Assembly (NCBI RefSeq): GCF_006968745.1 | Contig: NZ_CP030119.1 | Coordinates: 62,001-126,000 of the forward strand | Origin: Brasilonema sennae CENA114 | Lineage (GTDB): Bacteria; Cyanobacteriota; Cyanobacteriia; Cyanobacteriales; Nostocaceae | Reading direction: 5' to 3' | Length of the DNA: 64,000 nucleotides | Shown: positions 24,799 to 31,010 of the stretch, in pieces | Layout of the letters: each line of letters starts with the position of its first letter | Numbering within the stretch: position 1 is the first letter of the stretch | Translations under genes and position numbers: made by a program | Notes under the pieces: generated by a model | The model's database searches: none | The model's input: only the letters and a program-made list of their open reading frames with translations | Told to the model about the DNA's origin: nothing

Positions 24799-25281
24799 TT
24801 AATTAGAATGTGCAAATTGAGCGACACCTATGGGAATCTCTACGTCACTACCAACGACTTTAACCGAAAGATAGTAAACAGAGGTAGAACCAAGAGTTGG
24901 TTGTTGTACTTTGTTAAGATTTACTTGCAATTTAGTAGTGCTAGAAGTAACTGGTTTAGGAAAATCTATAATGATTCTTCTATTATTTACAGAAATATTA
25001 ATTTTAATTTTTTGACCCTTATCATCCAATATATCAATATCATTACTTACAGCTACTGTGGATGGTGCGTCAATAATTAACTCGGAAAGGGCTTTACCAT
25101 TTTTGGGAACGTGTATCTGAAAAGTTTGTTTAACAAGCTGCCAACCAGCAGGAGGTAATTGCATGTAATTTTCAAGATTAGCAACCTTATTATTATCTGT
25201 TTTGGCATTTGCATAGCCAGTAAAAATTGAAGCTGCGGTAGCAACACTACATACAGCAGTAGAAATCAGTGTTCTTTTCAT
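24799..25281 (-). CDS. DUF2808 secreted protein (copy 3)
   Basis: 160 residues, signal peptide about 1-26 (GYANAK). Contains LPPAGWQLVKQTFQIHVPKN, ISVNNRRIIIDFPKPV and VGSDVEIPIGVAQFAH. The gene start is 88 bp after operator 12, whose TACACT hexamer is well placed, so this is the most convincing promoter of the three copies. The triplication with one operator per copy suggests that promoter and gene were duplicated as a unit. Confidence 0.8.
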   Translation of the reverse strand: MKRTLISTAVCSVATAASIFTGYANAKTDNNKVANLENYMQLPPAGWQLVKQTFQIHVPKNGKALSELIIDAPSTVAVSNDIDILDDKGQKIKINISVNNRRIIIDFPKPVTSSTTKLQVNLNKVQQPTLGSTSVYYLSVKVVGSDVEIPIGVAQFAHSN

Positions 25282-25368
25282 TTGGCTGTTAAATTAGCAA
25301 ACTATGTCACTTAGATTCAAATTTCTTTTTAGTGCATGAACCTTACAAAACCAGTGTAATAGGTCACT

Positions 25369-25385
25369 ATGAAATTAAGATGAAA
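25369..25385 (-). promoter_or_regulatory. Tandem TTTCAT operator 12 (DUF2808 copy 3)
   Basis: Minus-strand TTTCAT-CTTAA-TTTCAT; TACACT (25358-25353) exactly 10 nt on; gene start 88 bp downstream. Confidence 0.75.
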
Positions 25386-25611
25386 TAACCAGCTTGGTAA
25401 AATAAATTTAAGGTGGATTTGCCATTCAACTAGAAATATTTTGTATTTTTGTTAGTAAAGTAGCCTGTCTTGATTTTGTACTATTTATTACCTTTATTCC
25501 TGGGTTATTACTAGCTGTTACTATCTGATTTGACTCGGTTTCTACATCAGGCACTTCAGAACCAGAAGCTAGGTTTTTGAGATTTTGGGCTAGGTTTCAT
25601 TCTCATTTATC

Positions 25612-25698
25612 CTAAAAAATCAGGCTTATAGTAGTAGCATTCTGATAGAACTATAAGCCCAGAAATTGTGTGGAATAAAGCCAAGGAATTACTTTATA
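25612..25698 (-). ncRNA. Putative small RNA B
   Basis: Minus strand, starting about 7 nt after the TACAAT of operator 13. It ends in a strong terminator: perfect 10-bp stem GGCTTATAGT/ACTATAAGCC (25659-25650 with 25632-25623) followed by TGATTTTTT. The 17-nt loop and an upstream AAAG..CTTT stem presenting TTCCTT are the only other structure. There is no reading frame of note. The terminator stem repeats that of candidate A. Confidence 0.45.
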
Positions 25699-25720
25699 AA
25701 TATTATTGTAAAAAATCAAG

Positions 25721-25737
25721 ATGAAATTAAGATGAAA
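25721..25737 (-). promoter_or_regulatory. Tandem TTTCAT operator 13 (putative small RNA B)
   Basis: Minus-strand TTTCAT-CTTAA-TTTCAT; TACAAT (25710-25705) exactly 10 nt on. Confidence 0.7.
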
Positions 25738-25764
25738 TAAATTACTTTACTGTTATACGCGATA

Positions 25765-25830
25765 AGAAAACAGGCTTACAGTATAACTATAAGCCCGTCA
25801 GGATTGTGAAACATGAGGAGCATGTTTTTA
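25765..25830 (-). ncRNA. Putative small RNA A with CUCCU hairpin loop
   Basis: Minus strand, starting about 7 nt after a perfect TATAAT. The predicted 66-nt RNA consists of a perfect 7-bp hairpin AAACATG/CATGTTT (25827-25809) with loop CTCCT, a 13-nt linker, and a terminator hairpin GGCTTATAGT/ACTGTAAGCC (25795-25773, one wobble) followed by TGTTTTC. No start codon with a frame of note. A CUCCU loop is complementary to Shine-Dalgarno sequences, so it may silence mRNAs. Confidence 0.5.
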
Positions 25831-25852
25831 ATATTTATTATAGATAATGTAA

Positions 25853-25869
25853 ATGAAATTAAGATGAAA
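25853..25869 (-). promoter_or_regulatory. Tandem TTTCAT operator 14 (putative small RNA A)
   Basis: Minus-strand TTTCAT-CTTAA-TTTCAT; the consensus TATAAT (25842-25837) begins exactly 10 nt on. The best promoter of the series. Confidence 0.78.
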
Positions 25870-26045
25870 TCTCACGGTTAATCTCCTCATCAAATTAGAT
25901 TGATTCTGAGAATAGCTGATTATCTCCTTTCACTCATTCTTAATATAAAACCAGACTTTCAGTCATACCAGAGTGGCATAACTAAAAAGCCTCTAATGAC
26001 TATCAAAGCATAAATTGAGACGGCGAAACTTAGTATATGACCATG

Positions 26046-26062
26046 ATGAAATCAAGATGAAA
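26046..26062 (-). promoter_or_regulatory. Tandem TTTCAT operator 15 (orphan)
   Basis: Minus-strand TTTCAT-CTTGA-TTTCAT just after the stop of the 26073 lipoprotein gene. TATACT (26037-26032) lies 8 nt on. The next 175 bp hold no gene or clear terminator. Confidence 0.55.
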
Positions 26063-26072
26063 TTTGAGATAA

Positions 26073-27002
26073 CTATTGCACGTCTACCCAAAAATCAGCA
26101 GTGATGATTTTGCCATTACGATTAAACTGACCCCACATTTTATATTTTCCTGCTTGAGGAAAACTGGTGATAAAATGAATTTCTCCTGCTGGAGTGTTTT
26201 TCAATGCATGAGCATGAATGTAGTCTGCTTCTGTCAATGGTGATGACTGCTTGAGGATGACTAAATGTCCTCTTTCTCCTAAATAAGGTTTCAAATCTTT
26301 CAGTGGTTGGTTGTTAGCAGCGTCTTGTAAGTTGAAAATTAGATGAACTTCTTGTCCAGCTTTGATTGTAGGTTGAGATAATTTGAGATTAGCCTTAGTA
26401 TCACCAAGAGTCTTTGTAGTAGCTAAATCAATTTTTGGTGCAGCTGGACTTTTTCCTGGAACTTGTGCTTTTAAGACCGAAACTTGTTCTGCTTTTCCTG
26501 CTACTTTGTAATCACTGAAAAGTGTGTAATTACCAGAATGGAGAAAATCAGCTTGGACTTCAAAGCGTCCATTTCCTTTGTATGTGGGATGGATGTGATT
26601 GAAAGACTGAAAATCATCACTCACGACGATTAAATGCATCAATTTTTCTTGGAAAGTATCGAAATTAGCAATTGGTCTTCCTTCTTTGTCTTTGACATCA
26701 ATTGCTAAAGGTACAGGTTTTTTAGGAGTGATTTTGTCGGGGAGGGTGAGTTTCGCGGTAGCGTTCGCAGGTTCTAATTTGGAATTACTATCATGAGAAT
26801 CACCCATATTATGACCTGTGTGCGGATTTTCCTCAGTCCTTGGAGTTTTGGAATCACCCATATTGTGACCTGTGTGCGGATTCGTATCTGCAACAGTACT
26901 AGCATTAGAGGTTGGTGTTTCGCCAGATTTTACTTGTGAGGCGCAAGCTTGAGTGATAAAAAGGGTTGAAGTGATAGCGAGTGCAGTGAAAAACCGCTTC
27001 AT
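26073..27002 (-). CDS. His/Met-rich lipoprotein, probable periplasmic metal-binding protein
   Basis: 309 residues. The lipobox ITQAC puts the lipid-bearing Cys near residue 19. Two copies of NPHTGHNMGDS (about 41-51 and 59-70) give a His/Met-rich metal-binding arm. The rest has two beta-rich halves: one with LMHLIVVSDDFQSFNHIHP, the other with LGERGHLVILKQ and ADYIHAHAL, spacing His residues as copper proteins do. The end KYKMWGQFNRNGKIITADFWV resembles the YtkA-like/copper resistance domain. Its operator lies 79 bp upstream. It probably sequesters Cu or Ag outside the inner membrane. Confidence 0.75.
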   Translation of the reverse strand: MKRFFTALAITSTLFITQACASQVKSGETPTSNASTVADTNPHTGHNMGDSKTPRTEENPHTGHNMGDSHDSNSKLEPANATAKLTLPDKITPKKPVPLAIDVKDKEGRPIANFDTFQEKLMHLIVVSDDFQSFNHIHPTYKGNGRFEVQADFLHSGNYTLFSDYKVAGKAEQVSVLKAQVPGKSPAAPKIDLATTKTLGDTKANLKLSQPTIKAGQEVHLIFNLQDAANNQPLKDLKPYLGERGHLVILKQSSPLTEADYIHAHALKNTPAGEIHFITSFPQAGKYKMWGQFNRNGKIITADFWVDVQ

Positions 27003-27080
27003 TTTTTCTCCAGGTGTGATTGCAAAATAGGGATACTTCCTTAGTGAACTTGATCTTTATCATCAGTCTGTCAGAAGAAA

Positions 27081-27097
27081 ATGAAATTAGGATGAAA
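27081..27097 (-). promoter_or_regulatory. Tandem TTTCAT operator 16 (metal-binding lipoprotein)
   Basis: Minus-strand TTTCAT-CCTAA-TTTCAT; CAGACT (27070-27065) exactly 10 nt on; gene start 79 bp downstream. Confidence 0.7.
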
Positions 27098-27372
27098 TCC
27101 TACTCTGCAATGATGATAGTTATAAATACTTAGATGATCGCCTTTAATGAGCAATGACAACAGATGAGAGCGATTGCGCGGAGCAAGAGACGCACCTTGG
27201 CATATCGCTTACCTAACTAATTGAAAACAGTTTCTTATTGTGGGTTAACATACACTTCTAAAATTTGATTTACTAGGTAGGGCAGACGAGACGCCCACCC
27301 CACAATAAATTTAGTTTTTAGAGAATGCAAATTGAAGGTCTTTTAGCTTATTTACCTCCAGTTTCAGCTATT
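27098..27372. other. Intergenic stretch between divergent-promoter genes
   Basis: Contains no gene. Short repeat-like pieces (GGGCAGACGAGACGCCCACCC at 27279-27299, a form I associate with dispersed cyanobacterial repeats) are all that is seen. Confidence 0.4.
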
Positions 27373-27624
27373 TCAACTCAGAATCTGACCTACACCAGCA
27401 GCTTGAAGTTGCTCTCGATTCGGTTTACCAGTCAGAACCAGTTTTCCATTAATGGCGATCGCTGGCACTGCATTCACTCCATACTGCTGGGCTTTCTCCT
27501 GCTCTTGTCGCAGTTCATAGACCGATACTTCACAATTAGGGCAAGTCAATTCTTGCACCAATTGAACTGTCTCATCGCAAAGAGGACAGTCAGCCGTAAA
27601 AATTTCTATTTGACGTTTCGTCAT
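27373..27624 (-). CDS. Small thioredoxin/glutaredoxin-fold protein with two CxxC motifs
   Basis: 83 residues; start chosen at ATG 27624 (GTG 27633 is also in frame). It begins with a beta strand (RQIEIFTADC) leading into CPLC at about 14-17, then TCPNC at about 30-33. The cis-proline region AVPAIAINGKLVLTG and the end REQLQAAGV complete a thioredoxin fold. The second CxxC is unusual and could hold a metal. It stands behind a MerR-type promoter, so it is expected to respond to thiol-reactive metals. It may act as a small reductase or metal carrier. Confidence 0.8.
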   Translation of the reverse strand: MTKRQIEIFTADCPLCDETVQLVQELTCPNCEVSVYELRQEQEKAQQYGVNAVPAIAINGKLVLTGKPNREQLQAAGVGQILS

Positions 27625-27656
27625 GATGTCCACCGAGAATTTTCCTTACTCATCCA

Positions 27657-27687
27657 TTCTGAAGCCTCTAGTGAACTAGAGAGTCAA
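27657..27687 (-). promoter_or_regulatory. MerR-type promoter of the small thioredoxin-like gene
   Basis: Minus strand: TTGACT, 19-nt spacer containing the perfect dyad CTCTAGT-TC-ACTAGAG, then TCAGAA. The over-long spacer with central dyad is diagnostic of MerR-family activation by DNA twisting. Confidence 0.8.
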
Positions 27688-27803
27688 CCCTTTTCTATTT
27701 TCTGAATTTGTTCTTTGACTTAACACCTAATTCTAATTAAGGTGACAGTGCTGTTTGGAAGTATTGCAATGAAATGTTAAATGAAATTCTTGCGCATATC
27801 TAC

Positions 27804-27834
27804 TTGACTCTACAGCTGACTTGAGGGTTTAACA
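27804..27834 (+). promoter_or_regulatory. MerR-type promoter of the 27896 lipoprotein gene
   Basis: TTGACT, 19-nt spacer CTACAGCTGACTTGAGGGT (imperfect dyad), TTAACA. 61 bp before the start codon. Confidence 0.72.
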
Positions 27835-27895
27835 TGACTCTAATTTATTTAACTGTTCTAAAACTTGTTACCGCCTGTGAGGAGTAGCAAATAGC

Positions 27896-28387
27896 ATGAA
27901 ATCTTTCAAGTGGCTTTTAATCGTTCTAGGAAGCACGGGAGTAATTTCTTTAGGAGCCTGTAGCAATGGACAGCAGGTAGATAATTCGGGTAGTAATCCT
28001 GCTGTCTCTTCCTCAAAAACCATGACAGGCAGTCAGGTGATTGAACCTGCTACTCAGACGGGAGAAGCTCGCATGACTCTAAACACGGAAGCTACACCTC
28101 TCAAAACCGGAAAAAGTACTTTAATGCTCAACGTTACAGATGCCAAGAATGGTAAGCCTTTAGCTGCCAAAAATATAGCAGTCGAAATGGTCATGTCTGA
28201 GCAAGAAATGAAGGCAATGGGGATGGAAGGAGTAGGAACTGCAAAAACACAAGTCAAGCCGGCATCTTCACCCGGTATGTTTGAAATTCAAACCAGCCTA
28301 CCTTACGGGGGCAACTGGCAACTGAAGGTAAACCTTAAAGACATTCAGCCTACTGCCAGCGCTGTCTTTAATGTAGCCGTTAAGTAG
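27896..28387 (+). CDS. YtkA-like lipoprotein
   Basis: 163 residues. The lipobox LGAC puts the acylated Cys near residue 22; then a Ser-rich linker and one YtkA-like beta domain from about 58. That domain has the pattern LKTGKSTLMLNVTDAKNGKP, a Met-rich loop MSEQEMKAMGMEG and PYGGNWQLKVNL. The same domain is fused to the C-terminus of the adaptor at 29218, so both may handle the same metal in the periplasm. Expressed from a MerR-type promoter 61 bp upstream. Role as a metal chaperone is inference. Confidence 0.78.
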   Translation: MKSFKWLLIVLGSTGVISLGACSNGQQVDNSGSNPAVSSSKTMTGSQVIEPATQTGEARMTLNTEATPLKTGKSTLMLNVTDAKNGKPLAAKNIAVEMVMSEQEMKAMGMEGVGTAKTQVKPASSPGMFEIQTSLPYGGNWQLKVNLKDIQPTASAVFNVAVK

Positions 28388-28396
28388 TTGGGCTAA

Positions 28397-28426
28397 AGTT
28401 TCTAAAAGTCCATACTTGTAGAAACT
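28397..28426. other. Stem-loop after the 27896 gene
   Basis: AGTTTCTA pairs with TAGAAACT and the inner AAGT with ACTT. No U-tract. May stabilise or end the lipoprotein transcript. The rest of the gap to 28663 holds nothing recognisable. Confidence 0.45.
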
Positions 28427-28663
28427 ATCTAGTACAGCGTGGCAGAAATAACTAGACAGTTAGGAATAGTTTAAAACTCTGATTTTGTAGGTATTTTTCT
28501 CCTGACTTGGTGAGTTCTGACTCCTTGCACTAGGTATAAGTTTTTGACTCTTTCATCGCCTTACACCTGGCTTTAAACTTATCGTTGTGGTTAACACGTA
28601 TGACAATTTGTTAGCAATACAAGATTTTGTCAGAAAAATTTACAAAAATTCTGACTTTAGGGG

Positions 28664-28694
28664 TTGACTCTACAGTTAACTATAGACTTTAAGG
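28664..28694 (+). promoter_or_regulatory. MerR-type promoter of merR-adaptor-RND operon
   Basis: TTGACT, 19-nt spacer CTACAGTTAACTATAGACT (dyad CTA-AGTTAACT-TAG), TTAAGG. 41 bp before the merR start, so the regulator controls its own operon. Confidence 0.8.
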
Positions 28695-28734
28695 TTGGAG
28701 CAATACATAGTAGAAATAAAGAACTATAGTTGCT

Positions 28735-29217
28735 GTGGTGGAACAAGTTTGTTGTGAAGCATCATCCCCGAAAAAACTGCTGAAAATTGGTGAGCTAGCA
28801 AAGCAAACCGATGTGGCAGTAGGAACAATTCGGTATTATGAAAGCTTAGGATTGCTAACACCAGTTGAAAGAAGTGAAAATGGCTACCGCTATTACGATG
28901 GCGAAGCAATCAAGCGGTTGCAATTCATCAAAAAAGCCCAATCTTTACAGTTTTCCCTCTCGGAAATTCAACAAGTGGTTGGTGTCCGCTCCCACGGCGA
29001 TCCTGCTTGCCCACTCGTGAGGGGCTTACTGAAACAGAAAATAGCTGATCTTGAGAAGCAGATTTATCGCATGAAGGTGCTGAAGGAGGAGTTAGAAGCA
29101 TATCAAGAGCGCTGGGCAAGCCGACCTTTAGACGACCCGTGTAGCAAAGAGCTTTGTAGCATGATTGAGGAAGTCGCTTGCCAGGATGTACCTGTCCACA
29201 ACTTACGAGGAGGGTAA
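28735..29217 (+). CDS. MerR-family metal-responsive regulator
   Basis: 160 residues with GTG start (28735, or the next GTG at 28738). The winged-helix DNA-binding part is KIGELAKQTDVAVGTIRYYESLGLLTP, followed by the dimerisation helix. Metal-site cysteines are seen at DPACPLV (about 85) and near the end at DPCSKELC, plus an N-terminal CC. This Cys pattern fits Pb/Cd/Zn-type MerR proteins (PbrR, CadR, ZntR). The adaptor gene starts on the base after its stop. It probably binds the CTCTAGTTAACTAGAG-like dyads in this window. Confidence 0.9.
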   Translation: MVEQVCCEASSPKKLLKIGELAKQTDVAVGTIRYYESLGLLTPVERSENGYRYYDGEAIKRLQFIKKAQSLQFSLSEIQQVVGVRSHGDPACPLVRGLLKQKIADLEKQIYRMKVLKEELEAYQERWASRPLDDPCSKELCSMIEEVACQDVPVHNLRGG

Positions 29218-30999
29218 ATGTCCGGAACTACTGACGAACATCAAAACTCTCGCATCAAACCAGAGAACGAGCAAACTCCTCTTGCTCCCCTCTCCCCCCT
29301 TGAGGAAGGAACACCGGATCAGGTCAGTAATAATGACAATGCCACCTTAATTGAGATTAAGCCTGTCAAAAAGTTGATTTTATCCGTCAAAACGGTCATG
29401 ACACTTGCAGTCCTCGCGGCACTAATTGGTGGCATCTCAATAGTAACAAAGCAGTTCAAACCCTCTTCTTCTATGGCTGGGATGGAAGATATGAAAGGGA
29501 TGTCAATGGAAGACATGATGCGAGTGGACGGTTCCTCTAATCCCACCCCGGTAAAGGTCGAGTCCATCAAGTCTGGTTTAATGGAGGCGAGTGTTCGTTA
29601 CACAGGGACAGTGCGTCCTTACCTGGAAGTGACTGTATATCCACGAGTGGGTGGGCAGTTGACTGAATACTCTGCCTACCCAGGAAGTAAAGTAAAAGCA
29701 GGACAAGTGCTGGCTCGGCTAACTGCGACGGAACTTTCTGATGAGGTAGAGGAAGCAACAACGGAAATGGAGGCAGCCAAAGCTGAGGAGCGTGCAACCA
29801 GAGAAGAACTGGATGAGCAACGTCAAGAAATACAGCGGATGGCAGCCGAATCTACTTATTTAGATACAAGAGTACAGCGAACTGAGCAGGTTTTATTAAA
29901 TTCAGGTGCGATCGCCCGCAACGACTTTGATAAACAAAAAAGTGAAGCGACAGCAGCCAAAGCATCTCTGGGTGGTGCAAAAGTTAAATTGGAACGGATG
30001 CAAGCACAGATAGCTAAAGCCCAAGCGCAGGTAGCTCAGGCTAAAGTAAAAATTCAGCGTCTTAAGGTTATAGAAAGTTACAAAATAATTACATCACCGA
30101 TTACAGGTATTGTGCAGGAGCGCATGGCAGACCCTGGTGTAGTGGTACAACCTGGTATGGGGATTCTTAAAATCGGAGATTATCGCAAAGTTCGCCTCCA
30201 GGCAAATGTTGCCCAGCAAAATTTAGCAGGTGTAGAAATCGGTTCTCCTGTTGTGGCTCGTGTGATTGGCAACTCCACTAAAACCATCAAAGCAAAGGTG
30301 ACAAGCATTTTCCCAAAAGCTGGGGAAGAAACTCGCACAGTTACAGTCGAGTCAGTTGTCGATAACCCTGGCGGACAGATTTTGGCAGGACAGGCAGTTC
30401 AGATGCAAATTATTACAGCTCGTAAACCAAATGCTCTTTCGGTTCCTCAAGCAGCATTGGTTGAATCTGAAGGTAAGCAAGCTGTATGGGTTTTAGCAGG
30501 TAAATCAGCTAAACGCAAATTTATCACCACAGGGTTAACCACCGGCGATCGCGTAGAGGCAACTAGCGGTTTGCAACCCGGCGATTTGGTTATTACTTCG
30601 GGACAGGAAAGACTAATTGAAAATGCATCAGTGGCAGCTATTGATGATTCTGGTCAACCAGTTGCCTCCTTAAGTAGCGCTGTACAAGGCAACACCCAAA
30701 TTAAGTTAGTCAGCCCGCAAGGCAAAGCAGTATCTGGTGATAATCAACTGATTCTGGAAGTTCAAGACTCTAAAACCAAGAAGCCTGTACAAGTTGAAGG
30801 TTTAGAAGTTAGCGTCACCATGCCAATGAAAAATTCCTCTCCCATGTCTACTGATGTGGAAGTAAAACCTGATACTCAATTAGGTCGTTTTAAAGTCAAT
30901 ACCTATTTGGGTATGAGTGGAAAGTGGGAAGTAACTGCCAAAGTCAAAGACTCCTCACGAATTGGCAGTGGTTCTTTCACATTGGATAATCGCCCATAG
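29218..30999 (+). CDS. RND efflux adaptor with Met-rich loop and fused YtkA-like domain
   Basis: 593-residue membrane-fusion protein linking an RND pump to the outer membrane. A long acidic/Pro-rich cytoplasmic tail, a helix at about 54-76, and a Met-rich segment (MAGMEDMKGMSMEDMMRVDG, about 87-106) precede the barrel-sandwich and coiled-coil hairpin (about 170-290). The C-terminal part from about 490 (IKLVSPQGKAVSGDNQLILEVQDS ... GMSGKWEVTAKVKD) is a YtkA-like domain of the kind found alone at 27896. Strong GGAGGG ribosome-binding site. The Met-rich loop resembles Cu/Ag-binding sites of CusB. Confidence 0.87.
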   Translation: MSGTTDEHQNSRIKPENEQTPLAPLSPLEEGTPDQVSNNDNATLIEIKPVKKLILSVKTVMTLAVLAALIGGISIVTKQFKPSSSMAGMEDMKGMSMEDMMRVDGSSNPTPVKVESIKSGLMEASVRYTGTVRPYLEVTVYPRVGGQLTEYSAYPGSKVKAGQVLARLTATELSDEVEEATTEMEAAKAEERATREELDEQRQEIQRMAAESTYLDTRVQRTEQVLLNSGAIARNDFDKQKSEATAAKASLGGAKVKLERMQAQIAKAQAQVAQAKVKIQRLKVIESYKIITSPITGIVQERMADPGVVVQPGMGILKIGDYRKVRLQANVAQQNLAGVEIGSPVVARVIGNSTKTIKAKVTSIFPKAGEETRTVTVESVVDNPGGQILAGQAVQMQIITARKPNALSVPQAALVESEGKQAVWVLAGKSAKRKFITTGLTTGDRVEATSGLQPGDLVITSGQERLIENASVAAIDDSGQPVASLSSAVQGNTQIKLVSPQGKAVSGDNQLILEVQDSKTKKPVQVEGLEVSVTMPMKNSSPMSTDVEVKPDTQLGRFKVNTYLGMSGKWEVTAKVKDSSRIGSGSFTLDNRP

Positions 31000-31010
31000 G
31001 AGCTTTCCAA

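Noticed and set aside
27769..27786. Two ATGAAA half-sites upstream of the small thioredoxin-like gene
   Set aside because: The period is 12 bp, not 11, and a complete MerR-type promoter lies closer to the gene, so it was not counted in the regulon.
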